A DNA stretch of 64,000 nucleotides from Leptolyngbyaceae cyanobacterium. GTDB taxonomy: Bacteria; Cyanobacteriota; Cyanobacteriia; Cyanobacteriales; Aerosakkonemataceae. Positions within the stretch are counted from its first letter, which is position 1. Every line of letters starts with the position of its first letter. Below, piece after piece: positions 54,710 through 63,926 of the stretch. The position numbers and the translations under genes were made by a program. Location: assembly GCA_036703985.1 (NCBI GenBank), contig DATNQN010000096.1:1-64000 (forward strand). Direction: 5' to 3'. Below the pieces are notes generated by a model. It was not told the origin of the DNA. It was given only the letters and a program-made list of their open reading frames with translations, and did no database searches.

Positions 54710-57124
54710 CTACACAAGATGATAAATTCCCCAAATTGCCATTGCTCTCAAGTAGTGACTGGCGCGAAAAGTACCGGCAGCAGTGATAGCTTCGGGGGTG
54801 CGGAATTGCAAACCATTATCGTAAATTTGCTTAACTACTGCTTCGGTGAGTCGAAATGCCTCGTCTTTCATTCCCATTTGCACTAGGAACGCAGCAAGAC
54901 CAAAATTGATGCCAGTCCAAACTTCTAGGGGATGTGTTGCATCGGGTTTTTCTGGGGAACCGTCGGGTCTAACGCCGTTGGCAGCACCGAATTTACCATC
55001 ATGAAACTTCAAAAAGCAAGCGTCGTAAACTTTTTTGAGGGCAGATTCGGTGCATTCGCCTGGTACGATATCTGGTAATCCCAGCAAGCGGGTGTAGAAT
55101 TGACCGCATAGTTGGTCTGCCATTACTACATCGGAACCGCTTTCGCTATCTAAGTTGTAGTATTCGCCGTTCCAGAGTTTGGCTTGATATAGTGGTTTGG
55201 CTTGTGCTAACCAATTTTTATAAGTATCGATCGTATTTGGCAAGTTGTGGTTTTCCGATTCCCAATCGCCGTTACCAAATCCCCGATCCATTAAAATATT
55301 ACCGATCGCGATCGCAGCTTGCAACGCTGCCAACCACAATCCGCCACAATAAGCGCTAATTCCTTTTAACTTCCAATCATCGAAAGTTTGATCCGGCGCA
55401 CCGCCATTTTCGGGAATGCCATCAAGATCGCGATCGAATGTTTTCAGATAAGCTAAAGTTTGTACTATACTAGGCCAGCAATCCTGCAAAAACTGATAAT
55501 CCGTTTGACCGGAAAACACGAAATAACGATAAACCTGCAACACGAAATCGCAAGGTAAATCTTTCCACAAATTACAATCTTGATAACTGGTGTAATTGGT
55601 TTTTTCCCAAGGATGTTCGTTTGGCGCACCTAAATCGTGGGGAGTTGCATCGCCAATTTTCCGAACGGCGGATGCTTTGTTATAACCGATAATTCGAGGA
55701 GTAACATCTTGATGAGGAATCGCTCTGGAGTATGCTTCTAATACGGCTTTTTCCAGTTTAGGCCACAACATCAACACCGGAAAGGAACCGTAAAGCCGCA
55801 CGTCGAGACTTTCATACCATCGATAATCCAAACATTCTAATACGGCAAATTGTCCTACCGGGTCGAGTTCCGTTCCCTCCGTCCACAGAGTACCGCCACT
55901 AGCAAGGTCGTACAATTCGTTAAACAAAGCCATCTTAAACCAATCGGGCAGATCCGATCGATCTAAAATAGGTTGTTGCCAAGCTACCACTCGCTCTCGC
56001 CATGTTTCGTAATGTTTGAGAGCAGTCCGAATCATCGACCAAGCATTTTTCCCGTTGCGACCGAAAAAATCGGTGTAGCGTCGATAATAGTGAATGCCTT
56101 GAGCAAATTCCGTGACTGGAAAATCCCAAGCTAAGATAAACGGAATTTTGCGAGTTTTTCCCGGTCTAATTGTAAACCGAACTGCGATCGCCACTGCGAT
56201 CTGTTCCCCTTCTGCCGCCGTTGCTTCATTTTCCCTATCCGGTAAAGAACCGTCCGCCGCAAAACTTTGCCAAATCTCGGCACCATCGCCGGCAGGATTC
56301 CATCGAGTATGGTAAAAAACTTCCACAGCCGCATTTTTGAGAGTTGCTAGAGCCCACTGACCTTCGCCCTCTTCTACATCATATATATAAGGACGAACTC
56401 GGTCTAGTATGCAACCCACCCGATATTCGTTTTCCACCCACTGATTAAAATTACCTTCACTTTCTCCCCAGCGCGGTTGATAATCATAAACCGGACTGCC
56501 ATCATCTCTAACAGATACTTCCGGTGATTTCAGACTATTAGTAAACCAACCTACCGTATTTTGCCAAGTCAGCATAATGCTGAGAGTAATTGGTTTATCA
56601 GTAGGGTTCTCCGCCGTCCATTCAAAAATAGCAATTGGATAAGAACTTTCTTGATAACTTCCCGACCAAATCGGTGAAAATTGTTCGCAAATTAAATTAG
56701 CTTCAAATACATTTTCATATACAAACCAACTGCGGGGATAAAGTGCGTGATAAGTCCCCGTCGTCTCATCTTTTTCCGTTACTTTATTACTTACCGGATA
56801 CCATTCCCAACTAGACAAAGTACCATCTGTTGGCGCTTCGCTACACAAAGCATATGCTTTTTTTGGCTTACCTTCTACTTCTTCAAAAACGCTGAATTGG
56901 CAAGCGGGAAGATTTCGGAAAATATGTTCTCCTCCATCAATATGCCACAGATTAAAATCACCCCGCGAAGAACGACCGATGCACCCCGCACCAAAACCAC
57001 CCAAAGGCATCCCGTGCCAAGGGCCATCATCTAAATTACTTTGGTAGCGCACTCGATAAGGATTGTCCCAATCCAAACCGATGGGACGTTTCCAAGCACA
57101 ACTAGGTATTTGCTGATTAGTCAT
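54710..57124 (-). CDS. GH116 family glycoside hydrolase
   Basis: An 804-residue enzyme of the GH116/GBA2 type (beta-glucosidase or glucosylceramidase-like, retaining). The N-terminal beta domain begins RPIGLDWDNPYRVRYQ with GMPLGGFGAGCIGRSSRGDFNLWHIDGG. The (alpha/alpha)6 catalytic domain carries the presumed nucleophile Glu in FNELYDLASGGTLW. The presumed acid/base Asp is in PDQTFDDWKLKGISAYCGGLWLAAL. There is no signal peptide, so it is cytosolic. It lies downstream of the polysaccharide export pair on the same strand, separated by a repeat-bearing gap of 159 bp. Substrate cannot be told from sequence. Confidence 0.92.
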   Translation of the reverse strand: MTNQQIPSCAWKRPIGLDWDNPYRVRYQSNLDDGPWHGMPLGGFGAGCIGRSSRGDFNLWHIDGGEHIFRNLPACQFSVFEEVEGKPKKAYALCSEAPTDGTLSSWEWYPVSNKVTEKDETTGTYHALYPRSWFVYENVFEANLICEQFSPIWSGSYQESSYPIAIFEWTAENPTDKPITLSIMLTWQNTVGWFTNSLKSPEVSVRDDGSPVYDYQPRWGESEGNFNQWVENEYRVGCILDRVRPYIYDVEEGEGQWALATLKNAAVEVFYHTRWNPAGDGAEIWQSFAADGSLPDRENEATAAEGEQIAVAIAVRFTIRPGKTRKIPFILAWDFPVTEFAQGIHYYRRYTDFFGRNGKNAWSMIRTALKHYETWRERVVAWQQPILDRSDLPDWFKMALFNELYDLASGGTLWTEGTELDPVGQFAVLECLDYRWYESLDVRLYGSFPVLMLWPKLEKAVLEAYSRAIPHQDVTPRIIGYNKASAVRKIGDATPHDLGAPNEHPWEKTNYTSYQDCNLWKDLPCDFVLQVYRYFVFSGQTDYQFLQDCWPSIVQTLAYLKTFDRDLDGIPENGGAPDQTFDDWKLKGISAYCGGLWLAALQAAIAIGNILMDRGFGNGDWESENHNLPNTIDTYKNWLAQAKPLYQAKLWNGEYYNLDSESGSDVVMADQLCGQFYTRLLGLPDIVPGECTESALKKVYDACFLKFHDGKFGAANGVRPDGSPEKPDATHPLEVWTGINFGLAAFLVQMGMKDEAFRLTEAVVKQIYDNGLQFRTPEAITAAGTFRASHYLRAMAIWGIYHLV

Positions 57125-57280
57125 TGGTTAATTGTCAATTGTCATCGGTCATTTGTCAATTGTCATTGGTCAATTGTTAGTAATTAGTAAGAAAATCAAC
57201 CCGTTCGTAGTAATGACTTTAGTCCTTAATCATCTCAAACTTTCCACCAATCACAAATGACCGATGACCAATGATAAATA
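57121..57280 (+). repeat. GTCATTGGTCATTTGTCA dispersed repeats
   Basis: Degenerate tandem copies of CAATTGTCAT and CGGTCATTTGTC occupy both sides of the gap between the GH116 and autokinase genes. The same family occurs at about 27665-27712 and 36775-36842. Confidence 0.6.
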
Positions 57281-57283
57281 TGA

Positions 57284-59560
57284 CTATGCACGAGAAGCAG
57301 AAGTACTATCTTTAGGTTGATTGTAATAGCGATCGTAAGAATCGTGCCAGCGAACCGTATGCCTTTTCACGCCATTCGCAACCACACCCAAAACATTCGT
57401 ACCAGACATTTTCAAACCATCAACTACTTGCATTAAAGGATAACGGTCTGTTTTACCCAGTCCTACCACTAACACCACCCCATCGGTAGGAGTAGCCAAA
57501 ATATTCGCATCGGCAAAACCCAGTAATGGAGGCGTATCGTAAATAACTAAATTGAAATTAGATTGCAGTTGCGCCATGATATTTTGCATTTTTTCAGACG
57601 ACAGCAACCTAGTAGGATCGGGCGGCATTTGTCCGGCTGTCATTATGTATAAATTTTCCTCTACATTAGATGGCTGAATCGCGTCATTTATATCTAAATC
57701 TTCAGAGGAAATCAAGTTAGTCAGTCCCCGCATATTGTTTAAATTTAATCTCTTATGCAGTTGAGGACGACGCAAATCAGCATCTACTAATAGTACTCGT
57801 TGACCCATTGCTGCTGCCGCTTGTGCTAAGTTCATCGCTACTACCGTTTTACCTTCAGCCGGAGTAGCCGAACTAATCACTAAAGAGCGAATCGGCATAT
57901 CGGAACTAAGCAGCCGGACGTTAGTATAAAGAGAGCGGAAGGATTCGACAAATGGAGAAGCACTATAACGCTGAAACCTGCTATCTTCAGTGGTTTCCCC
58001 TGGCAGCAATCCGGCTGTTGCCACAATTGGAGGTAATCTTTTGATGGATTTATTATGAGGAACAATTCCCAAAATTGCCATACCAGTTCTGTCTTTTAAA
58101 TCATCAACAGAATGGAATACGTTATCGAGCATTTCTGCTAACCAAGCTGCCAATCCTCCCAGCAACAATCCAGCGAATGCTCCTAACATTAAATTACGAT
58201 ATTTACTAGGAGAAATTGGAAATGGTGTTTCGGGAGCGTTAATTAATTGCCAGGGTGTTGCTTTTTGGGCAGCTTCAATTTCTAAGGAATCGCGAGTTGA
58301 TAAAAATCTCAGTAAACTTTCGTTGGCAACTTTCAATTCTCGCTGTAAATCAGTATATTCCCTCGCTCTAATCGGCATTTCTTTAAATTCTTGTACTAAA
58401 GAAATTCTGGCTTGTTCGAGGGCTTTATTTCGCACTTCTAAAACTTTAAGCTGGTTGGTAGCTTCCACAAATTGCTGAGTTAAGTTTAACCGAATTGAAT
58501 TTTGGTAAGTTAGTCTTTGGGTATTTACCGTATTAGGTGATAAGTTATTTCCTACTACTTTTTTGGCTTCTTCATTAATTAAAGGAAGTAATTTTTGTCG
58601 TTGTTCTTTGAGGGCGAGGATGGTCGGGTTTTCTGGGGTAAACCTCACTGATTCGATTGCTAATTTAGTTTCTATATCTTGCAGTTCGCCAAGTAATTTT
58701 TGATAACGAGATGCCTCGCTCAAAGCCGATGCTAAAATCGCTTCATCGGGTTTTAGCCCTAACTGACCTTGCAAAATGGTGTAGAGCGATCGCATTTCAT
58801 TCAACTTAGTTGTAGTTGTAGTTTGTTCTTGGTCAATTCCATTAATCCGACTTGACAATTCGCCAGCTTTATTTTCAGGATCGATAAAATTATATTGTTG
58901 ACGAAATTTCTGTAATTTTGCTTGGAGAGTATCTACTCTTAATCGCAAAGGTGGCAACTGTTCTTGTACAAACTGAATGCCTTCTCTCACGTCGCTTTGT
59001 CGTTGCACGCGACTGTAAGCTAAATACCCATCAGCGATTTCTTTTAAAACATCTTCAATTTTTTTCGGATCGGCATCTCGATAATTAACTTCTATGATTT
59101 TGGTCGCTCCCAAACGAGTAATTGATAAATTACTCATCAAGGAACCATAGTCTAGGGTTGAATATTTATATTTAGATTTAATTTGCTCTACGATGGGAGT
59201 CATAACGCTGGGACTGCGTAAAACTTCCGTTTGCGTATCGTAATCTAAGCTAGAATAAACGATCGCGCCAAAAGTCTGCGCCACCTTAGTTTCTGCGGTA
59301 ATTGGTTCTACTAATAATCGAAACCTACTTTGATATACGGGTGGGGTGTTCCAAGTTCTCATGCCAAATATAGAAGCCACCCCGATCGTAACAGTGGCAA
59401 CTACTAAAGCACGGCGACGCAAAACACCTAAAATTTGACGCAATTCTAACTTACTACCATCTTCTTCATGAGGAAGTTCTGTATAAATAGGCGGTAATGG
59501 CTGAAACGCTCGCCCATTATTATTAGGAACTATCGGCTGAGAATATGGTTTAATTTTCAT
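57284..59560 (-). CDS. Polysaccharide biosynthesis tyrosine autokinase (Wzc-like)
   Basis: A 758-residue bacterial tyrosine kinase co-polymerase. An N-terminal Wzz domain (LRQILGVLRRRALVVATVTIGVASIFG) has the first membrane helix. A long periplasmic coiled coil follows (about 190-450), then the second helix (LMLGAFAGLLLGGLAAWLAEM). The cytoplasmic BY-kinase has Walker A SATPAEGKTVVAMNLAQ, Walker A' VLLVDADLRRP and Walker B LVIYDTPPLLG. A short tail with three Tyr (HDSYDRYYNQ) provides autophosphorylation sites. It follows the SLBB export gene by 89 nt and should form one export complex with it. Confidence 0.94.
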   Translation of the reverse strand: MKIKPYSQPIVPNNNGRAFQPLPPIYTELPHEEDGSKLELRQILGVLRRRALVVATVTIGVASIFGMRTWNTPPVYQSRFRLLVEPITAETKVAQTFGAIVYSSLDYDTQTEVLRSPSVMTPIVEQIKSKYKYSTLDYGSLMSNLSITRLGATKIIEVNYRDADPKKIEDVLKEIADGYLAYSRVQRQSDVREGIQFVQEQLPPLRLRVDTLQAKLQKFRQQYNFIDPENKAGELSSRINGIDQEQTTTTTKLNEMRSLYTILQGQLGLKPDEAILASALSEASRYQKLLGELQDIETKLAIESVRFTPENPTILALKEQRQKLLPLINEEAKKVVGNNLSPNTVNTQRLTYQNSIRLNLTQQFVEATNQLKVLEVRNKALEQARISLVQEFKEMPIRAREYTDLQRELKVANESLLRFLSTRDSLEIEAAQKATPWQLINAPETPFPISPSKYRNLMLGAFAGLLLGGLAAWLAEMLDNVFHSVDDLKDRTGMAILGIVPHNKSIKRLPPIVATAGLLPGETTEDSRFQRYSASPFVESFRSLYTNVRLLSSDMPIRSLVISSATPAEGKTVVAMNLAQAAAAMGQRVLLVDADLRRPQLHKRLNLNNMRGLTNLISSEDLDINDAIQPSNVEENLYIMTAGQMPPDPTRLLSSEKMQNIMAQLQSNFNLVIYDTPPLLGFADANILATPTDGVVLVVGLGKTDRYPLMQVVDGLKMSGTNVLGVVANGVKRHTVRWHDSYDRYYNQPKDSTSASRA

Positions 59561-59649
59561 GTTGGCTCCTATAAATTACCGATCGTCTATTTGTTCTAGC
59601 CATTGGCGATGAAAAAATTCAAACTACCAATGGCTAACGACTATAAGTA

Positions 59650-61464
59650 TTAAAATCCAAAAATTCTAAAGAAATTGAACAGGGAGAAGAAATTACCCAC
59701 AGGCGATAATATTGTACCCAAAGTATCGGAGATATTCGCCAAACTAGAGCGACGCACGACTATTACATCGTTACTGCGAAGTGTTGGGTTATTTTCCTCG
59801 CTAATTCCTTTCGCAAAGTCTATATCTATACCGCGTTTGGAAACCGTCCCGTTAGGGTTAAGACGAAGTAATTCTACAAAACTACGACGGGCGCGATTAT
59901 TAAATCCTCCCGCTGCTAAAAGTGCTTGGTTTAAGGGGGTATTCGGTGGCACTTCTATTACTCCCGGTCTGCTTACTTCTCCTACTACATTGACTCTAAT
60001 GGTAGCGGGAGAAATACTGGCAGAGGCAACTTGGGCTGCTTCTGCTGGGCTAACATCGGTGGCAGTTGGCACGAAAATAGTATCTCCCTGCTGTAAGACT
60101 ACATCTTGAGTGCGATCGCCTGCCTGTAGCAATTGCCAAAAATTCACGCCCAGTATTTGTTGCGTTCCCACGCGAGTATTGCGACGTACCTCAATCCGGC
60201 GAATATCGGCAGATTGGGTAATTCCTCCCGCGATTTGCAACGCTTGAGAGACGGTGGGAACACCTGCTAAAGCGGGTAAAGCCCCAGGCGCACTGGGAGC
60301 CGATCTGCTAGGTTGGATCGTGTAAGTACCGGGACGCAGCACTTCTCCGACTACCGCCACGTTCAAAGGTTGAGATGGGTCAGCGGCAAAGCTAGAGGAT
60401 GCTAATTCGAGAGATTGGGCTGTATTCACTTCCCTAGAAGTCGGAACGACGATCGTATCTCCTTCTTGTAATATCAAATCCTGACGACGATCGCCTCCTT
60501 GCAATAACGCATTCAGATTCACTACAGCTGACTGTTCTGCCCCAGTTCGCGTTTGCCGTCGGATTAATACCTGGCTGATATCGGCAGATTGAGTAATTCC
60601 CCCCGCCACTTGCAGCGCCCGCGACACGGTAATCGGCGCACCGCCCTGAGAAGCTTGCACCGTATACGGGCCAGGACGAGTTACTTCTCCCGCCACCACT
60701 ATATTAAATGGTTGAGTTTGTTGAGGATATAAATTAGTGTTGGCTTTAATCGGTGCATCTGCCAAATTCAAACCGGTCGTAGTAGGGATAAATATGCTGT
60801 CTCCATCCCGCAGCGTCAAGTCTTGAGAGAGGTCTCCACCTCTGACCAGCGACCACAAATTTAAGTTAAAAACCTGCGACCCGCCTCTTTGTACCCGTCG
60901 TACTTGCACTCGACCTAAGTCTGCTGCTTGGGTAATTCCTCCCGCGAGACCAAGTGCTTGAGAAAGAGTTGGTTGTTGCAATCCCCCCCCGCCACCAGTA
61001 TAAGGAATGGTATATGAACCAGGGCGATTGATTTCTCCAGCTAAAGCGATTTGTAAAGGACGGGGAGCAACTAAACTAACAGTAACGATCGGTCTTCGCA
61101 AAAAACGGGCATATTGCTGAGAAATGAAATTCCCCGCTTGTTCTAAGGTTAGCCCTTCTAAGGAAACGCTACCAATCAAAGGAAAATTAACCGTACCGTT
61201 TACCAGCACTTGGTATTCCCGGCTATATTCGGGGACGTTGAAAATATCTAGTAAAATGCGATCGCCTGCCCCTAAAGTATAAGCTCCTTCTACAGTTACC
61301 CGACTTGGTGGGGCAGTACCTCTAGGTGCTTGGGCCAGACTTGCAACTGGCTGAGCGATCGTAAATAAACCTAATAGGATTAAACCTACAACAGGTTGGC
61401 GTACTTGATTGATATATTTCAAACCTGTCGCGACCATAAACCTTTTCCACATTATTTCACGCAT
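59650..61464 (-). CDS. SLBB-domain polysaccharide export protein (Wza-like)
   Basis: From the ATG at 61464 this is a 604-residue periplasmic/outer-membrane export protein with a signal peptide (VGLILLGLFTIAQPVASLAQA). A Poly_export domain (YTLGAGDRILLDIFNVPEYSREYQVLVNG) is followed by three or four SLBB repeats, each starting like IALAGEINRPGSYTI, IVVAGEVTRPGPYTV, VAVVGEVLRPGTYTI and VNVVGEVSRPGVIEV. A hydrophobic C-terminus ends it. It lacks a lipobox at the signal end. It forms the export channel partner of the autokinase encoded next, for capsule or exopolysaccharide release. TTG (61470) and later ATGs (61452, 61437) are alternative starts. Confidence 0.93.
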   Translation of the reverse strand: MREIMWKRFMVATGLKYINQVRQPVVGLILLGLFTIAQPVASLAQAPRGTAPPSRVTVEGAYTLGAGDRILLDIFNVPEYSREYQVLVNGTVNFPLIGSVSLEGLTLEQAGNFISQQYARFLRRPIVTVSLVAPRPLQIALAGEINRPGSYTIPYTGGGGGLQQPTLSQALGLAGGITQAADLGRVQVRRVQRGGSQVFNLNLWSLVRGGDLSQDLTLRDGDSIFIPTTTGLNLADAPIKANTNLYPQQTQPFNIVVAGEVTRPGPYTVQASQGGAPITVSRALQVAGGITQSADISQVLIRRQTRTGAEQSAVVNLNALLQGGDRRQDLILQEGDTIVVPTSREVNTAQSLELASSSFAADPSQPLNVAVVGEVLRPGTYTIQPSRSAPSAPGALPALAGVPTVSQALQIAGGITQSADIRRIEVRRNTRVGTQQILGVNFWQLLQAGDRTQDVVLQQGDTIFVPTATDVSPAEAAQVASASISPATIRVNVVGEVSRPGVIEVPPNTPLNQALLAAGGFNNRARRSFVELLRLNPNGTVSKRGIDIDFAKGISEENNPTLRSNDVIVVRRSSLANISDTLGTILSPVGNFFSLFNFFRIFGF

Positions 61465-61606
61465 TGCCAAACCAAAACGGCTCTAAAACTAGCTCCAACC
61501 ACTTTCTCTGCTTTTCAGTAATTTAGGCAGCACCCCATCCAGGCAATTTAATTGTTACATTTTAAAATTTCTGGGAACCTGTATTTAGAGAGCCGACTTT
61601 TCCATC

Positions 61607-61710
61607 TATAGCGATCCTATTTAAGTAATCAACCCCACCCTAGCCCTCCCCTTACCAAGGGGAGGGTTGGGAGGGGTTAAGTTGTTTGCAATTCATTTAG
61701 GATCGCTATA
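61607..61710 (+). mobile_element. MITE-like 104-bp palindromic element
   Basis: Terminal inverted repeats TATAGCGATCCTA (61607-61619) and TAGGATCGCTATA (61698-61710) bound the element. Its interior is a nested palindrome built on CCCTCCCCTT-ACC-AAGGGGAGGG. It has no coding capacity. The C-rich interior differs from the A/T-rich surroundings. Confidence 0.7.
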
Positions 61711-61848
61711 TCTATAACGTACATCTACCTTTCTACCCAATGGAGGGGCAATCGATTTTAGATTGAAAAATAAAATAATTGACCCCAATCATCAATCTGG
61801 GACTTTGAATCGGAAAAATGTTTCCATCTCTACGACTCTCTCATCAAA

Positions 61849-61890
61849 AGACGATTTTTGGCTTTGGCCAACCAAAACAAAAAATCGCCT
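61849..61890 (+). other. Hairpin in the long 61.5-62.2 kb gap
   Basis: GACGATTTTT pairs imperfectly with AAAAATCGCC, and an inner TTGG-CCAA-CCAA core completes the stem. The whole 61471-62238 gap contains no gene; besides this it holds the MITE-like element and the terminator at 61980. Confidence 0.5.
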
Positions 61891-61979
61891 TTGTTATTTT
61901 GTTTTCTTCATTTGACCTGACCACCTTTAACCCACGCTGGTAATATTAGCTCCCACTTCTCGATCGTGACAAGTAATTC

Positions 61980-62001
61980 AAGAGCGCTGTCCGCTCTTTT
62001 T
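61980..62001 (+). terminator. Plus-strand terminator in an intergenic gap
   Basis: AAGAGCG pairs with CGCTCTT (7 bp, loop CTGTC) and is followed by TTT. Both flanking genes are on the minus strand, so this plus-strand terminator implies a short plus-strand RNA, or is a chance hairpin. Confidence 0.55.
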
Positions 62002-62238
62002 AGTTCCTCCTGCCATCATTACCCCCCAAGAATCGCCTTGACAAAAAATCGTAGAAACATAAAGCGGTAACTAGTATTTGCAGAGAATCACCATTGACAA
62101 ACAATGACTGCTTTTTAATAGTGCAGGGTGACGACAATAACTCACCAATAAAAAAAGCTTAAACATCTGACGATTACAAGCAATATTCTTTCTATCTTCT
62201 GCATAACAGTTTTCTTGCACTAGCTACCGCTCTATGCC

Positions 62239-63462
62239 CTACGGCTCTTCAAAAATTGCCCCCCTTTCCATCAGGCTGACTTTGATTTCTTCCGTTATTC
62301 CGACATTTTTTCCAAATCTTGCTTCCATTACTTTTGCACCGCCGAGATTGGTATTGCTAAAATTTGCTTCCCGTAAATCAGCATTGCTCAGATTCGCACC
62401 ACTCAAATTAGCAAGAGCTAAACTGGCTTTATGTAAATCAGTATTACTTAAATTAGCATTACCCAGATCCGCTCCGCTCAAGTCTGCACCTCCCAAATTA
62501 GCACCGCTTAAGTTTGCATCGGTTAATTCTGCATCGCACAATTGAACACCTCGCAGGTTAGTACGGCAAAGATTAGCATTACTTAAATCGATTTCGTCTA
62601 AAGTTGTACCCCGTAAGTTACCTCCGGCAAAATCTGTCAAAGGATTGAATTCTGCCATTTTTGCTAATTCCAGCAAATCATGGATTGGAGATGTAGTAAT
62701 TTTTTGAATTAGATTTGGTAAATCTAGCGCTGCTAAAGAAAGATTTCCTACTGCCTCTTTTTCCCGATTGATAGGCCCACACTCATAACATAACTGCACC
62801 CGGCTCAAGGCAGATTTTAGTTTAGCTTCCCAAAGAAATAATGCTAATTTTCTTTCTAAAACAGCGTGCTGATTTGGATGAATATCATGTCGCCACAAAC
62901 CTTCTGCATCTGTCACGGATAAATCCGCCGATTTAATGGCAAAGCTAGCCTGTATCCGAGAAGGTTTACCCGTAACTGTTACGGTTCCTAATTTCTTAGA
63001 CTTTAGCGATCCTTTCAAAACAGATTCACCAGTTTTTACTTGAAAAATCCAAACATGATTTGATTGGGAATCCGCACGGAAAATTTGACAATAACTTGAC
63101 TGTAAATTATTTGTTTCTTGAATTATTTTTTCTCCATTGATATTTTCAGTATTACTACTTTTTTCATCTACCTTTCTGTCTTCTATAGCTAACGCCCACG
63201 AACCGCTGAGTTCTTCCGACGCCAACGTAATTTCCCCATTCTCTAGATTTAGCCTGAGTTCACCGCCTTTCAGACCTAATTTGACGCGGCCATTTAGTAA
63301 CGGTTCCCAATGTTCGTAGAAGTTAATTGTCAAGTAAAGATCGAACTGCTGAGCGTCATCTGCCCCTGACTGCACGAGAATTGCTTCTAATTGGAGCGAA
63401 ACACAGTCCGGATATTTGTTCAGAGACTCTATAGTAACCTTGGTAGATATAGATTCTTGCAT
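62239..63462 (-). CDS. Pentapeptide-repeat protein with long N-terminal domain
   Basis: From the ATG at 63462 this is a 407-residue protein (the frame extends to a TTG at 63501). The first 230 residues form a beta-rich region resembling cyanobacterial DUF1822-like or TIGR-type sensor domains, which I cannot name securely. Residues about 295-385 are A(N/D)Lxx pentapeptide repeats (SGANLGGADLSGADLGNANL) that fold as a right-handed beta-helix. No signal peptide is present. Pentapeptide proteins are common in cyanobacteria, and their roles are mostly unknown. Confidence 0.75.
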   Translation of the reverse strand: MQESISTKVTIESLNKYPDCVSLQLEAILVQSGADDAQQFDLYLTINFYEHWEPLLNGRVKLGLKGGELRLNLENGEITLASEELSGSWALAIEDRKVDEKSSNTENINGEKIIQETNNLQSSYCQIFRADSQSNHVWIFQVKTGESVLKGSLKSKKLGTVTVTGKPSRIQASFAIKSADLSVTDAEGLWRHDIHPNQHAVLERKLALFLWEAKLKSALSRVQLCYECGPINREKEAVGNLSLAALDLPNLIQKITTSPIHDLLELAKMAEFNPLTDFAGGNLRGTTLDEIDLSNANLCRTNLRGVQLCDAELTDANLSGANLGGADLSGADLGNANLSNTDLHKASLALANLSGANLSNADLREANFSNTNLGGAKVMEARFGKNVGITEEIKVSLMERGAIFEEP

Positions 63463-63787
63463 TGCCAACCTACTAAAATAAGCTATTTCAAGGGTTGTCA
63501 ATTTATTACGCTATCACGGCACTGCAATGGCAAATGTCTTTTGATGACAAATTTTTTTTAACTTGAAAAATCTTATTGATTCACATGGTTGAATTTGTAG
63601 TGATTAATAATATATATATGTTATAATTGATTAAATATATAATTTATATTAACTTAAAATTTCCTTGAAAAACACTAATTAAATTTGCATTTTAATTAAC
63701 TGTAATTTTATTTGTGACTAATTTACCCTCGATAAGGGGCAATTTTTACTTGTTCTCCTGCTTTCGACCTTTTTCTTAAATTTAAAA
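63463..63787 (+). other. 325-bp gap, A/T-rich, no gene seen
   Basis: A very A/T-rich stretch (including TATATATATG near 63610) upstream of the pentapeptide gene. It probably carries that gene's promoter. No RNA motif is seen. Confidence 0.5.
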
Positions 63788-63813
63788 GGCGTTCCGTTTT
63801 CATAAGGAACGCC
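63788..63813 (-). terminator. Terminator of a minus-strand gene at the window edge
   Basis: GGCGTTCC (63788-63795) pairs with GGAACGCC (63806-63813). On the minus strand the stem is followed by TTTTAAATTT, so it would terminate a gene coming from the right edge. Confidence 0.75.
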
Positions 63814-63926
63814 CTGTCTGCCATTCATAAGTCATTGACGATTCTTAAATATCTTGCTGAGGGATTTGATTTCAGCGAGAAAACGAGAAAGCAAAAATTA
63901 CAAATTTTAGGTGTTATTTAGCGGTA

